Assembly (NCBI RefSeq): GCF_002287175.1
Contig: NZ_LMVM01000002.1
Span: forward strand, 50,668 to 114,667
From: Methanobacterium bryantii
GTDB lineage: Archaea; Methanobacteriota; Methanobacteria; Methanobacteriales; Methanobacteriaceae
Reading direction: 5' to 3'
DNA length: 64,000 bases
Part shown: positions 44,017 through 52,824 of the stretch, in pieces
Position numbering within the stretch: position 1 is the first letter of the stretch
Layout: every line of letters begins with the position of its first letter
Translations under genes and position numbers: made by a program
The notes under the pieces: model-generated
What the model was told of the DNA's origin: nothing
Databases searched by the model: none
The model's input: the letters and a program-made list of their open reading frames with translations, nothing else

Positions 44017-44496
44017 TTGTCAGAACCATCAAACACAAGTAAACCTCCATTTTCTTCTTCCATATCTGATAAAATTCTTATTGAATTAGACGGCTGGCAA
44101 ATAATCACGCCTCCAACCACTGAACCAACTGAATTAGAACCATTTTTAGATACAACTGACGACACTGTTTTACAAAACCTTAACTCAAATCACACTGTTA
44201 CTATAGAGGAAGTTGAACATTTCTATGATTCAGCATTCGACGAAGCATTATCTTACACTAACCGATTAGATATATCCGACTTAGACGAAATAACCCTTGA
44301 AATATTCATGAATGCAGTGTACAAACTAACAGCTTCTAACCTTTGGAATAAATACAATATCCAAATTAACAACGATGCAATGGAAGGCACATATGTCGTC
44401 TCACAGGGTGGGCGATTATATAAAAAGGCGTGTAATATCCTTGATAAATTCGTTAGAACTAATTTTATAGGGTTACATTCACTCATGAATCCTTAA
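44017..44496 (+). CDS. Head-tail connector protein
   Basis: 159 residues, TTG start with GGAGGT 8 nt upstream. Helical C-terminal half (LDEITLEIFMNAVYKLTASNLWNKY) as in gp6-type adaptors, directly downstream of the capsid gene. Assignment leans on gene order. Confidence 0.6.
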   Translation: MSEPSNTSKPPFSSSISDKILIELDGWQIITPPTTEPTELEPFLDTTDDTVLQNLNSNHTVTIEEVEHFYDSAFDEALSYTNRLDISDLDEITLEIFMNAVYKLTASNLWNKYNIQINNDAMEGTYVVSQGGRLYKKACNILDKFVRTNFIGLHSLMNP

Positions 44497-44520
44497 TTAT
44501 CTTTTTTTTAGGTGTGACTC

Positions 44521-45072
44521 ATGACAGATATAATACCCGAAACAGGCACACAAGTAACAGTAACAGCCGATTCACAAGGATTAGATGACATAATCAATGT
44601 TATACAAGGAGATAACATACTATCACAAGTCTTAGCTCCAGCAGTTGAACAGTTAAACAAAGATAAAGAAACATTAAAAGAATCAACAACAACACTAGCA
44701 AATGCAGTAGCAGAACGAATCAAAGCATATCAAGAACAATTCATCTCAATGAACCAATCTATCGTTACAAGTAACATGCATGACACTATCGAAGTAGACC
44801 CCACAGGAGACGGAACAGCTGAAGTTGGAGCTACAGCAACATCAGATGAAGGATTCCCATATCCAATCGTAATAGAACAAGGATCAAGACCCCATATCAT
44901 TGAAGGAAATCCATTACTTGCTTTTAACTGGAATGGGGCATTTGTTATCACCCATTCAGTACAACATCCAGGGACAAGTCCTAAACCATTCGTAGCGCCT
45001 TCATTGGACTATATAAAACAGGATACGGATGAACTGTTTAACTCCGAAATAATGACAAAATTAGGAACATGA
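44521..45072 (+). CDS. HK97 gp10-like head closure/tail completion protein
   Basis: 183 residues. The segment SDEGFPYPIVIEQGSRPHII with NPLLAFNWNG and HPGTSPKPFVAPSL is characteristic of gp10-like proteins at the head-tail joint. Overlaps the next gene by 4 bp. Confidence 0.72.
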   Translation: MTDIIPETGTQVTVTADSQGLDDIINVIQGDNILSQVLAPAVEQLNKDKETLKESTTTLANAVAERIKAYQEQFISMNQSIVTSNMHDTIEVDPTGDGTAEVGATATSDEGFPYPIVIEQGSRPHIIEGNPLLAFNWNGAFVITHSVQHPGTSPKPFVAPSLDYIKQDTDELFNSEIMTKLGT

Positions 45073-45575
45073 TACAAATGATAGAACTTGGCGAAAATAC
45101 ATCATTAACAAGCGATGTAATGATTTACAACGCTTTAATCAAAGCACAAGACACAAATAAGTTATTGCAACAGTTTAAAATTGAATATCCTTTTGAAGGC
45201 GCATTGGCATCTAATTCTAATTCTATTTTTGTAGCAGATGTAACTAACGATCTTAAAAAGAAAACAATGAATAGTTCGCATTATACGGCACTTACTCAGA
45301 TATTCGTTAAAACAAAGAATGCTGATTATAAGACGGTTTCACAGATAACCAGAACAGCATTAGAAGTGATAGAAGAAGTACTTGAAAATGATGAAAGTCT
45401 CGGAAGATTCCAACCCATATTCATGAAACATAGTAGTGATTATGGGAGTAAATTTGCATTAAAAGGCCGTAGTGTTATTGTACAAACAAAAGAACAGCGT
45501 ATAAAAACTAATACTGATATTGAAGTTGATAATGTCTGTGAAATGATTGTAAAAATTAACGGGGAAGATGAATAA
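45069..45575 (+). CDS. Tail terminator/completion protein (probable)
   Basis: 168 residues, starting in ATGA overlap. Mixed alpha/beta protein (TALTQIFVKTKNADYKTVSQITRTALEVIEEVL) in the slot where tail terminators lie, just before the sheath. Assigned by position. Confidence 0.55.
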   Translation: MIQMIELGENTSLTSDVMIYNALIKAQDTNKLLQQFKIEYPFEGALASNSNSIFVADVTNDLKKKTMNSSHYTALTQIFVKTKNADYKTVSQITRTALEVIEEVLENDESLGRFQPIFMKHSSDYGSKFALKGRSVIVQTKEQRIKTNTDIEVDNVCEMIVKINGEDE

Positions 45576-45576
45576 A

Positions 45577-45789
45577 ATGGCAGATGAAGAAAAAGTGGAA
45601 GAAACAACCGAACCCACCCCACCAGAAGAAGAAGAGGTTATTGAAAACCCTTTTAACCTAAAAACGGAATTACAGAAAGAAAAGAAATATTTAAGAGCAG
45701 GATTTCTATTATACATAGCTAAAAATGGCTATGATGTTGACACTAAAAGAAAATTCACAATATATATGAACAAATACAAGGGGGCTTAA
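45577..45789 (+). CDS. 70-residue protein, unknown
   Basis: Acidic N-terminus (MADEEKVEETTEPTPPEEEE), helical basic C-terminus. The ATG at 45568 is an alternative start. Stops 5 bp before the sheath gene. Confidence 0.6.
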   Translation: MADEEKVEETTEPTPPEEEEVIENPFNLKTELQKEKKYLRAGFLLYIAKNGYDVDTKRKFTIYMNKYKGA

Positions 45790-45794
45790 TATTC

Positions 45795-46898
45795 ATGGTT
45801 ATATATGAACCAACAATCACAGTACAAGATGTAGAAAGCACCGTAACCCTAGGGGGGGGAATGGCTGGAGTAGTTGTAATAATCGGAGCCTTTCCATATG
45901 TAGACAGTACAATTAAAAGTTATACTAGTTCAAGAAAAGCATTAGAAGAACTCAAAGGTGGCGTAACAACAATTCCTGAAGGTGCATTAGGTTATCATGC
46001 ACTTGAATATCTATTCAGACGTGACGGCAACAGCCTTGGAATAGAAGAATTATTAGTCGTGAACATAACATCAGAAGTAGAAGAAGTATTAAATTACACA
46101 TTAACTGCTGATAAATTAGCAGATGCACTTGACTTAATTAAAGATGAACAATTCGACATACTATTTGTTGCAGATGTACTTGACGCAGCTCTACTCGCAA
46201 ACATCAAAGAATTACGAGATGACATGTACGCCGCCCAATTACCTTGGGGATTAATCTCAGCGGTTACTGTAGAAACAGAAAGCGACGTAACTGCAATAAA
46301 CACACTCTTCAAAACAGGAGGGGCATACAAACTTATAACCACACCAAAACAGTTAGAAGGAGATGCAGAACCACTTAACAGAGTTAATACTGCTGCATGG
46401 GATGTCGCCTATACTGCTGGACAGTTGGTTAATGCATCTGAAACAGGTAAAATCATACCTGGAGTCATTGGTCAGGGCACTAAAGAATCACTGCCAGATA
46501 TATATGATACAATCTTAGAAAATGGTTTACATTCACAGAAAATAATCAACAGACGACTTGGACAAGTAATCACAAACAACATCATGACCCCTACTGGTCG
46601 AGATATGGCAATCGAAAGAGTTAAAGATTATATTGTCGGGGATCTTGCTTTAAGGGATATATTTGGAGATCCAAACATCAACGCAACATATGACTTCATT
46701 AGGAGCATGTTTGAAGTTAGAAAACAAAAATACACTGACTTAAGACTTATATCGGATATGAAATATGAAATCACAGCATGCGATACCAAATGCGTTAAAG
46801 CAGAATTAGAACTGTTCATACCAGATGTAATCACTGAAATACGTTTATTTGTTAAAGTTACACCTACAAGTGTTGAAGTAAGTTCACAGGAGGCTTAA
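45795..46898 (+). CDS. Contractile tail sheath protein
   Basis: 367 residues. The N-terminus (IYEPTITVQDVESTVTLGGGMAGVVVIIG) and C-terminus (NATYDFIRSMFEVRKQKY, DTKCVKAELELFIPDVITEIRLFVKV) follow the phage tail sheath plan, with the C-terminal strand arms that link neighbours. It wraps the tail tube and contracts on infection. Together with the tube gene that follows, it places this virus in the myovirus morphotype. Confidence 0.85.
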   Translation: MVIYEPTITVQDVESTVTLGGGMAGVVVIIGAFPYVDSTIKSYTSSRKALEELKGGVTTIPEGALGYHALEYLFRRDGNSLGIEELLVVNITSEVEEVLNYTLTADKLADALDLIKDEQFDILFVADVLDAALLANIKELRDDMYAAQLPWGLISAVTVETESDVTAINTLFKTGGAYKLITTPKQLEGDAEPLNRVNTAAWDVAYTAGQLVNASETGKIIPGVIGQGTKESLPDIYDTILENGLHSQKIINRRLGQVITNNIMTPTGRDMAIERVKDYIVGDLALRDIFGDPNINATYDFIRSMFEVRKQKYTDLRLISDMKYEITACDTKCVKAELELFIPDVITEIRLFVKVTPTSVEVSSQEA

Positions 46899-46902
46899 GA
46901 CA

Positions 46903-47313
46903 ATGATAAGCTTAAAAGAAGGAGTCATATTTATAGGCGACCTTGCGCTTAAATATGCAGATAAAGCCACAATCAAAAAAGAGAAAAAAGTCAACACACG
47001 AAACACCCTCGGCGGAACAGTCAACACTGGAACATACACCACAGGCGGAACTATAGACGTAGAAACAGTATTATTACCCGATACTCTACAAGAAGTTACT
47101 CATTTCGAAGAAATATTAGATAAGGGACATTTAGATCAGGTTGTCGTTACAGGAACTGCATATCTAAGAGATGGAACCCCATATAAAAGAACAATTACTG
47201 GTTTAAGAGCTACTGTTTCAACAGACGACGAAGAATGGAACCCAGACGATGGTATTGTGCCTAAACTCAGTTTTAATGTGGATATAATCAAGAAAGAAAA
47301 TAAAGCAATTTAA
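46903..47313 (+). CDS. Tail tube protein (XkdM-like)
   Basis: 136 residues, beta-rich (KVNTRNTLGGTVNTGTYTTGG, VVTGTAYLRDGTPYKRTITGL), the usual size and position for a myovirus tube protein directly after the sheath. AGGAGGC at the end of the sheath gene is the ribosome binding site. Confidence 0.75.
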   Translation: MISLKEGVIFIGDLALKYADKATIKKEKKVNTRNTLGGTVNTGTYTTGGTIDVETVLLPDTLQEVTHFEEILDKGHLDQVVVTGTAYLRDGTPYKRTITGLRATVSTDDEEWNPDDGIVPKLSFNVDIIKKENKAI

Positions 47314-47345
47314 TTATTCTTTTTTTTTTAATAGGGGTTGTTTAC

Positions 47346-47735
47346 ATGAGTAATGAAGTAGAAATGGAAGCAGAAGCAAGGTCAATCTCAATAGAAGAGT
47401 TAATCGCCGAAACAGAGCAAAAAATAACAAACGACAAATACGAAAAAGACACTTATATTGATTATCACGGTGCAAAACTAGAATTCAGAATGAAAGTAAT
47501 ATCACAGGCTGCATTTGAAAAAACAAGCAAATTAATTAAAAAAGCAGATGCATCAGCAAACCGTAAAATACTCGAAGAATACCTAATAAACAAAAAAACA
47601 AACAAACCATTCCCACCAGAACAGATATTTAAAATATTCACAGCAGGAATGGTAACACGAATTGCAAATAAAATCATGGAAGAATCTGATTTTGATATGG
47701 ATGAACTTGAACAGAAAGCAAGGCGAAATTTTTAA
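47346..47735 (+). CDS. Tail assembly chaperone, short form
   Basis: 129 residues, helical and acidic (SIEELIAETEQKI ... GAKLEFRMKVISQAAFEKTSKLIKK), in the slot between tube and tape measure. This is the zero-frame product; it ends RRNF at TAA 47733-47735 right after the slippery heptamer. Confidence 0.8.
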   Translation: MSNEVEMEAEARSISIEELIAETEQKITNDKYEKDTYIDYHGAKLEFRMKVISQAAFEKTSKLIKKADASANRKILEEYLINKKTNKPFPPEQIFKIFTAGMVTRIANKIMEESDFDMDELEQKARRNF

Positions 47736-47920
47736 AAAGAGTTCTCAACTATGAAAACGGAGAACTCGGACACATAACTCGTATGGTTGATTCAGGCATA
47801 CTGAAATTAGATTTAAACGATTATAAAAATTTAAGTCGATACCAGATTATTGCTTTTGATGTGATTAGTCAAGAGATAATACGGTGGAGAAGTAAGAAAA
47901 AAGGAATATTAACAATTTAA
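47346..47920 (+). CDS. Tail assembly chaperone, -1 frameshift long form
   Basis: A -1 slip on A-AAT-TTT (47726-47732) continues into an open frame of 62 residues (LKRVLNYENGELGHITRMV ... RSKKKGILTI) ending at TAA 47918-47920. That frame has no start of its own with a ribosome binding site and is coding-like. Total 191 residues. Short and long forms made by a -1 frameshift at this locus are a hallmark of tailed phages (lambda G/GT, PBSX-type genes) and load the tape measure. Confidence 0.8.
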
Positions 47921-47936
47921 TGGGAGATGAAATATT

Positions 47937-48515
47937 ATGGCATTAAAATATCCAGTAGCACAATTATTTAGACACGCAGGACGAGTTATCCCCTCAAAAT
48001 TAGGAGAAGTTTTAACTGAATTAGATGAAAGAATAACTAATGCAGCAGCAGGAATTCTCGCAGCAGGTTCTGTAAGTAATACTGAACTAGCAGATAATGC
48101 TGTAGATTACAAAAAATTAGATGTAACAGGGCGAAAATATAAAATAAAATTCAATCGATCAACATTGGATACAGCTGGGACTGATTTTGAATTACCAATC
48201 GAAGGTATCGACTTTGCAGGGACGGTCAAATCAGTTAAAATATTAGCAGATGCGGCATTTGGACAAGCTACAAATTACAGTAGTTTAGATATACAAAACA
48301 AAACCCAAAGTAATGCTAGTATAGCCTCAATGTCATTTAACAGTACAAATACTGTATCTCAATGGGTTCCAAAAGCTTTAACGTTATCCGCTACCCCTGC
48401 TAATTTGAATGTTGCTGTTGGAGATGCTTTAACTTTAGTTAAAACCCATACAGGGGATGGTCAGGCGTTACCTACTAATTTTATTGTTGAACTGGTCATT
48501 GAGAGAACAGCTTAA
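47937..48515 (+). CDS. Tail-module structural protein, unknown
   Basis: 192 residues after TGGGAGATGA. An alpha-helical N-terminus (HAGRVIPSKLGEVLTELDERITNAAAG) followed by a beta-rich half, like a trimeric fibre attachment. Lies between the chaperone and the reversed lipoprotein gene. Role inferred from position only. Confidence 0.55.
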   Translation: MALKYPVAQLFRHAGRVIPSKLGEVLTELDERITNAAAGILAAGSVSNTELADNAVDYKKLDVTGRKYKIKFNRSTLDTAGTDFELPIEGIDFAGTVKSVKILADAAFGQATNYSSLDIQNKTQSNASIASMSFNSTNTVSQWVPKALTLSATPANLNVAVGDALTLVKTHTGDGQALPTNFIVELVIERTA

Positions 48516-48519
48516 TTTT

Positions 48520-48900
48520 TTATATATTTTTTATTTTATCACTAATCTCACTGTCAATCAATGATTTATTAGGATTTCCTTCTATATCTTGCCAAGTTAT
48601 CATATACCATTTACCATTCTTTTCAAAATATGTTTCACCATTCACATGATTCTCTTCAGTATCATTATACACATCATAATATACTTTTATTCCATTTATT
48701 GTTTTTGTACCGTACTTTAAATTGATATAACCAAATGATGCATCGTCTTTTTGTGGTGAAATTGCATATAATGCATGATCCTCATTAAAATCTGTTGCAT
48801 TTGTCACAGTTAAATTATATTCTTTTTGATTAGACGTACATCCTGAGACACTTACAACTGCTAACAAGAGCAATGCAGTTATTAATATTATTTTTTTCAT
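48520..48900 (-). CDS. Secreted lipoprotein, host-like (moron)
   Basis: 126 residues on the opposite strand from all surrounding tail genes. Signal peptide MKKIILITALLLLAVVSVSGC with lipobox VSGC; a strand-rich mature domain follows. AAAGGAGGGAGT precedes the ATG. Independent, reversed and unrelated to virion assembly, it is probably expressed in the lysogen and changes the host surface. Function unknown. Confidence 0.8.
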   Translation of the reverse strand: MKKIILITALLLLAVVSVSGCTSNQKEYNLTVTNATDFNEDHALYAISPQKDDASFGYINLKYGTKTINGIKVYYDVYNDTEENHVNGETYFEKNGKWYMITWQDIEGNPNKSLIDSEISDKIKNI

Positions 48901-49007
48901 GTTACTCCCTCCTTTAATCTACTTTTATTTAATTTTATCTTTTTAATTAATTACTATTTAATTCTTACTATTTTATTACACTAAACAAATCTTAATGAGC
49001 GTGAACC

Positions 49008-51335
49008 ATGTCAGACAACCAATATGTGATTGATGTATCCACTAATGCCGATACTGCAAGTGTAGAAGAACTCGCTGCAAAACTACAAGAAGTAGAAACA
49101 AATGCACAAAGTGCCGGTGAAGCGATTTCAAGCATGGATAATTCAGGACTTGATGAAGCGAGTACATCAGCAGATAACGCTGCTGAAAGTTTAGAAAATG
49201 CAGATGAAGCAGCAAATAACTTGTCTGGAGATCTTGAAAAGGTAGATGGAGCAGGTGTTGAAGAAGTATCTGATAGCGCAAGTAATGCGTCTGATGAAAT
49301 GGATAACGCAAGTACTGCGGGGGAAGGATTAAGTGCTGTTGCAACAGGACTCGCAAGTGCAGGTATAGTATCTACAATGCTTTCATGGGCAGATACAAGT
49401 GGTAATGTAAGTAGCCAATGGTCAAGAATGGCCCTTGCAATGAAAAGCACAGGATTAACCGCTGCACAAGTACAACAAACATACAGCCCACTTGTAACTC
49501 AAATAGCAAAAGACACGGGGCGTTCTGGAGGGCAAATAAGAGAATTCTTCATACAAATGGCCAACAGTGGAGTTACCAATTCGGAAGTACTTAAAAGCTC
49601 ATTCGAAGGAATAGCTGGAGCAGCATTTGTAACTGGTAGAGATGTGAACAATGTTGGCGAAATGTTCTCCAGATTTGTAAAATCTGGTAATATAGATGCT
49701 AGACGTTTAGCCAGTCAATTCGCGATGTCATTGCCAGAAGTAGGAAATGCAATGCGACAATTAGGCTTTGATGTAAGTGATAATGAAGAAGATATAAAAG
49801 AAGCTTTTAAAAATATGGATGAAACAACCCGTGCAAGAGTATTAGGTACTGCCTCTTCTATTAAGAGTGGATCTACAGCTAATGATGAATATAAAAAGTC
49901 ATGGGACGGTATGAAACAGCAGATGGACAAAGCCCAAGCAGGATTATTTAAATTTGTAGGAGATTTAATATTACCTACATTGATCCCTGCATTAAAATTA
50001 GCAACTGACGGGCTTAACTCAGTTACTACTGCATTTAAAAGTGCTCCTGCTCCAGTACAACAAATATTTGGAGTTTTGGGATTATTAGGTGGAAGTTTCA
50101 TAGCCTTGGTTTTAGCTATTAGTTCTATTCGTAGTGCATGGAACTTTTTACAGATAGGCAAAACTGTGGGGGACTTAAAAAGTTTGGGAAACGCAGCATT
50201 ACACCCATCACAAACATTGCAAACTTTAAAAACGCGTATAAATGGAGTAGGCCCCGCTACAAGAGTGGAATCGGTTAAAAGATCATTCCAAGGTTTAAGC
50301 CAATCTATATCAAATGCAGGGAGTACGACTAAGAAATCTTTAACCAGTGCAGGATCGACAATAACTAGTTTTGCCTCAAATGCAGGTAGTAAAATAAAAG
50401 ATGTTGGAACTGCCTTTATCAATTCAGGTAAAAGTGCTTTGACAGCAGGTGCAAACTATGTAAAAAGTGGAGTTATGGCTGCTGCAAGTGCTATAAAAAC
50501 GGGAATATTGACATTGGCAACATGGGCGCAGACAGCAGCACAGGCGGCTTTAAATTTTGTTATGAGTTTAAATCCGATCACAATCGTTGTAATTGCAATT
50601 ATCGCCTTGATAGCTGTATTAATTTATCTATGGACTACAAATGAAGGATTTAGAAATGCCCTTATCGGAGCATGGACAGCCATAGCTGGCTTTTTCGGCA
50701 ATATCGGAGGGGTAATTTGGGGATATTTAGTAGGATTAGTAACTAAATTCCTTGCTTTCAGAGCTAGTATAATCAACACTATTATTTCCACATTCAGCAA
50801 TGTAGTAAATACGGCTAGGAGTTATGTAAGTAGATTACCTGGAATTGTTTGGAATGAAATGATAAACATTGGAAATAAAATTGCAGGTGCCGCAGGTTAC
50901 ATATTTTCACAAGTCCAAGCCGTGTTTGGTAATATTGTTAAATGGGCTATGCAAGCATTAGGTATAGCCAGCCCGGGACATATCGCTCGTGCTATTGGTG
51001 GTGAAATGGGTTATGTTGTTGATGGAATAGTAAGCGCTCAAAGTAATGCTAATGCTGCTGCAAAAGGGTTAGGTGCATCTATCCTTTCAGGTTTTGGAAG
51101 CCCTAGTTTATCAGTAGCGACCCCTACAGGATATGGGTCTGCTAGTCTTGGTTTTGACGCTACAGAAATAAACAATAGTCTTACAGCTACTTCAAATGGG
51201 AATAACCAACGTCCTATTGTACAATACATAAATCAGGAAGGGATTATGAGCGAAGCAGAAGCAGCGGATCGTATTGTTAAAGCAGTTAAAGAACAATTAT
51301 GGAAAGAGAATTTAATTGCAGGTAAAAGTGGATAA
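49008..51335 (+). CDS. Tail tape measure protein
   Basis: 775 residues. N-terminal ~100 residues are a low-complexity coiled coil rich in Ala, Ser and Asp. The middle (~110-290) has a tape-measure core (GGQIREFFIQMANSGVTNSEVLKSSFEG). Long hydrophobic stretches lie around 350 and 520-590 (ITIVVIAIIALIAVLIYLW). The phage motif SPGHIARAIGGEMGYVVDGI is near the C-terminus. At ~0.15 nm per residue the tail would be roughly 115 nm long. Confidence 0.88.
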   Translation: MSDNQYVIDVSTNADTASVEELAAKLQEVETNAQSAGEAISSMDNSGLDEASTSADNAAESLENADEAANNLSGDLEKVDGAGVEEVSDSASNASDEMDNASTAGEGLSAVATGLASAGIVSTMLSWADTSGNVSSQWSRMALAMKSTGLTAAQVQQTYSPLVTQIAKDTGRSGGQIREFFIQMANSGVTNSEVLKSSFEGIAGAAFVTGRDVNNVGEMFSRFVKSGNIDARRLASQFAMSLPEVGNAMRQLGFDVSDNEEDIKEAFKNMDETTRARVLGTASSIKSGSTANDEYKKSWDGMKQQMDKAQAGLFKFVGDLILPTLIPALKLATDGLNSVTTAFKSAPAPVQQIFGVLGLLGGSFIALVLAISSIRSAWNFLQIGKTVGDLKSLGNAALHPSQTLQTLKTRINGVGPATRVESVKRSFQGLSQSISNAGSTTKKSLTSAGSTITSFASNAGSKIKDVGTAFINSGKSALTAGANYVKSGVMAAASAIKTGILTLATWAQTAAQAALNFVMSLNPITIVVIAIIALIAVLIYLWTTNEGFRNALIGAWTAIAGFFGNIGGVIWGYLVGLVTKFLAFRASIINTIISTFSNVVNTARSYVSRLPGIVWNEMINIGNKIAGAAGYIFSQVQAVFGNIVKWAMQALGIASPGHIARAIGGEMGYVVDGIVSAQSNANAAAKGLGASILSGFGSPSLSVATPTGYGSASLGFDATEINNSLTATSNGNNQRPIVQYINQEGIMSEAEAADRIVKAVKEQLWKENLIAGKSG

Positions 51336-51337
51336 AC

Positions 51338-52108
51338 ATGACTATAGATACAGATTTGATTCAAAGGAGAGATGGACGAAAATATACTATTCTACTTCTA
51401 AATGGAATGGATATTAACGCTATTGATGAAAGTATTAAAGAAGTTAAGGATATGCAGCACTCTACAAATGTTCATATAGGAGTAACAGCTAGTGATACCA
51501 CATTCATATCTGAAGCAGGGCGTAAATTAACCTTTAAATCAATAGTACATGCACTTGAAACAAGCAGTCATGGAAAAGAACACCGAATACAAGACTATCA
51601 AGCTATGGCAGATATAGTTAAAAAGACTCCCAAATTTTTAGTTAGTAATTCCTATGCAAAATACAATGGAAAATACATCATAACCAAGTTTGACAAAGAA
51701 GAAGATAGTGGAGGTAACTTTGAAATTGACTGGGAGTTACAAGAAGTTATCCCCGCTCCTGTTACTGCTAAAACTTTTAGGGTTTGGGGCAAAGCTCCAT
51801 CTAACCAGCCAAGTACTACTACTCCATCTAAAGCCACATGCTCCGCTAACACTCAATACTTACTAACTAAATGCCCTACAATGAGCCGTAAGCAATATGA
51901 ATCTAAAAAAGGTGTAGCATGTGTCAAACGATTACAAATATTCCTCCAAGCTGGAGGATACTATCTAAAGTATAAGCTTGATGGTTGGTTCAGTAAATAC
52001 ACAGAACAAGAGCTTAAAAAAGCACAACAAAAACGTAAATTACCACAAACCGGAGTATGGGATACAAAAACAATAGCATTCTACAAAAAATTATACGACA
52101 TAAAATAA
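51338..52108 (+). CDS. Tail protein with peptidoglycan-binding-like domain
   Basis: 256 residues. Residues 1-150 resemble the XkdP-type baseplate protein position; residues ~185-256 follow PG_binding_1 (KRLQIFLQAGGYYLKYKLDGWFSKYT, ELKKAQQKRKLPQTGVWDTKT). Bacterial versions use LysM instead. In an archaeon with pseudomurein this domain would bind that polymer; inference. Confidence 0.65.
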   Translation: MTIDTDLIQRRDGRKYTILLLNGMDINAIDESIKEVKDMQHSTNVHIGVTASDTTFISEAGRKLTFKSIVHALETSSHGKEHRIQDYQAMADIVKKTPKFLVSNSYAKYNGKYIITKFDKEEDSGGNFEIDWELQEVIPAPVTAKTFRVWGKAPSNQPSTTTPSKATCSANTQYLLTKCPTMSRKQYESKKGVACVKRLQIFLQAGGYYLKYKLDGWFSKYTEQELKKAQQKRKLPQTGVWDTKTIAFYKKLYDIK

Positions 52109-52127
52109 GAAAAGGGCGTGTTTTATT

Positions 52128-52820
52128 ATGACTTCTGTTATTTACCATTCACATTCCACAACAAAAGGCACAGCTAACTTTAAAACCATCCCTTTTAATA
52201 ATGCGAGCATTGAATTCAACAGCGCAAAAGCCAGCACAGCCAATTTTAACTCAATCCAAAAACTGAATGAAGGTGACAGAATTCGTATTATTGGAAATAA
52301 TCACCGTCCATTTGGAGGGCAGATAATTAAACCCGGATCTAAACTTAAAGATGGGGCTTATTCTTATGAATGCGTTGATTATACTCGTCTTTTCTTCGGG
52401 AAATCATATACAACATGGTCCGGAGGAACAAGTGATGGAATTATTAAAGCAATACTTAACAGTTTAAATTATTCAACAGCCGGAATTGAAAAAACAAAAG
52501 CTGTACATGGACAATTAATTTGGAAAAATGTAGTTAGATGGGATATAATACAACAACTACGTTGGTTAGATTACAAAGCAGGGCAATTAATAGAATGCTA
52601 TGTAAATGCAGATGGAATACTGATTTATAGGCCGTTACCTCAAACACAGGAAGGTTATATTTTCAAATCCGCATATGATTACAGTCAAGAATATGACGCA
52701 AGTAATATAATCACCGGCGCTACTGTTCTTACAAAAGAAGGGGATACAATTTCAAATGTTCAAAATGACAACCTCGTAGCAGTGTGGGGACAGATTTTTG
52801 ATAGGGAAGAAGGTTGTTAA
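52128..52820 (+). CDS. Baseplate hub protein, N-terminal part (XkdQ-like)
   Basis: 230 residues. The pattern NEGDRIRIIGNNHRPFGGQI, YSYECVDYTRLF and YVNADGILIYRPL is that of gp27/XkdQ-type hubs. It lacks the usual last hub domain, which appears in the next gene; the two are split by a stop at 52818-52820. Could be a natural split or an old frameshift. Confidence 0.68.
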   Translation: MTSVIYHSHSTTKGTANFKTIPFNNASIEFNSAKASTANFNSIQKLNEGDRIRIIGNNHRPFGGQIIKPGSKLKDGAYSYECVDYTRLFFGKSYTTWSGGTSDGIIKAILNSLNYSTAGIEKTKAVHGQLIWKNVVRWDIIQQLRWLDYKAGQLIECYVNADGILIYRPLPQTQEGYIFKSAYDYSQEYDASNIITGATVLTKEGDTISNVQNDNLVAVWGQIFDREEGC

Positions 52821-52824
52821 AACC

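Noticed and set aside
49715..50422. 235-residue minus-strand frame inside the tape measure gene
   Set aside because: Mirror frame of a long gene with biased codon use; no ribosome binding site and no fold.
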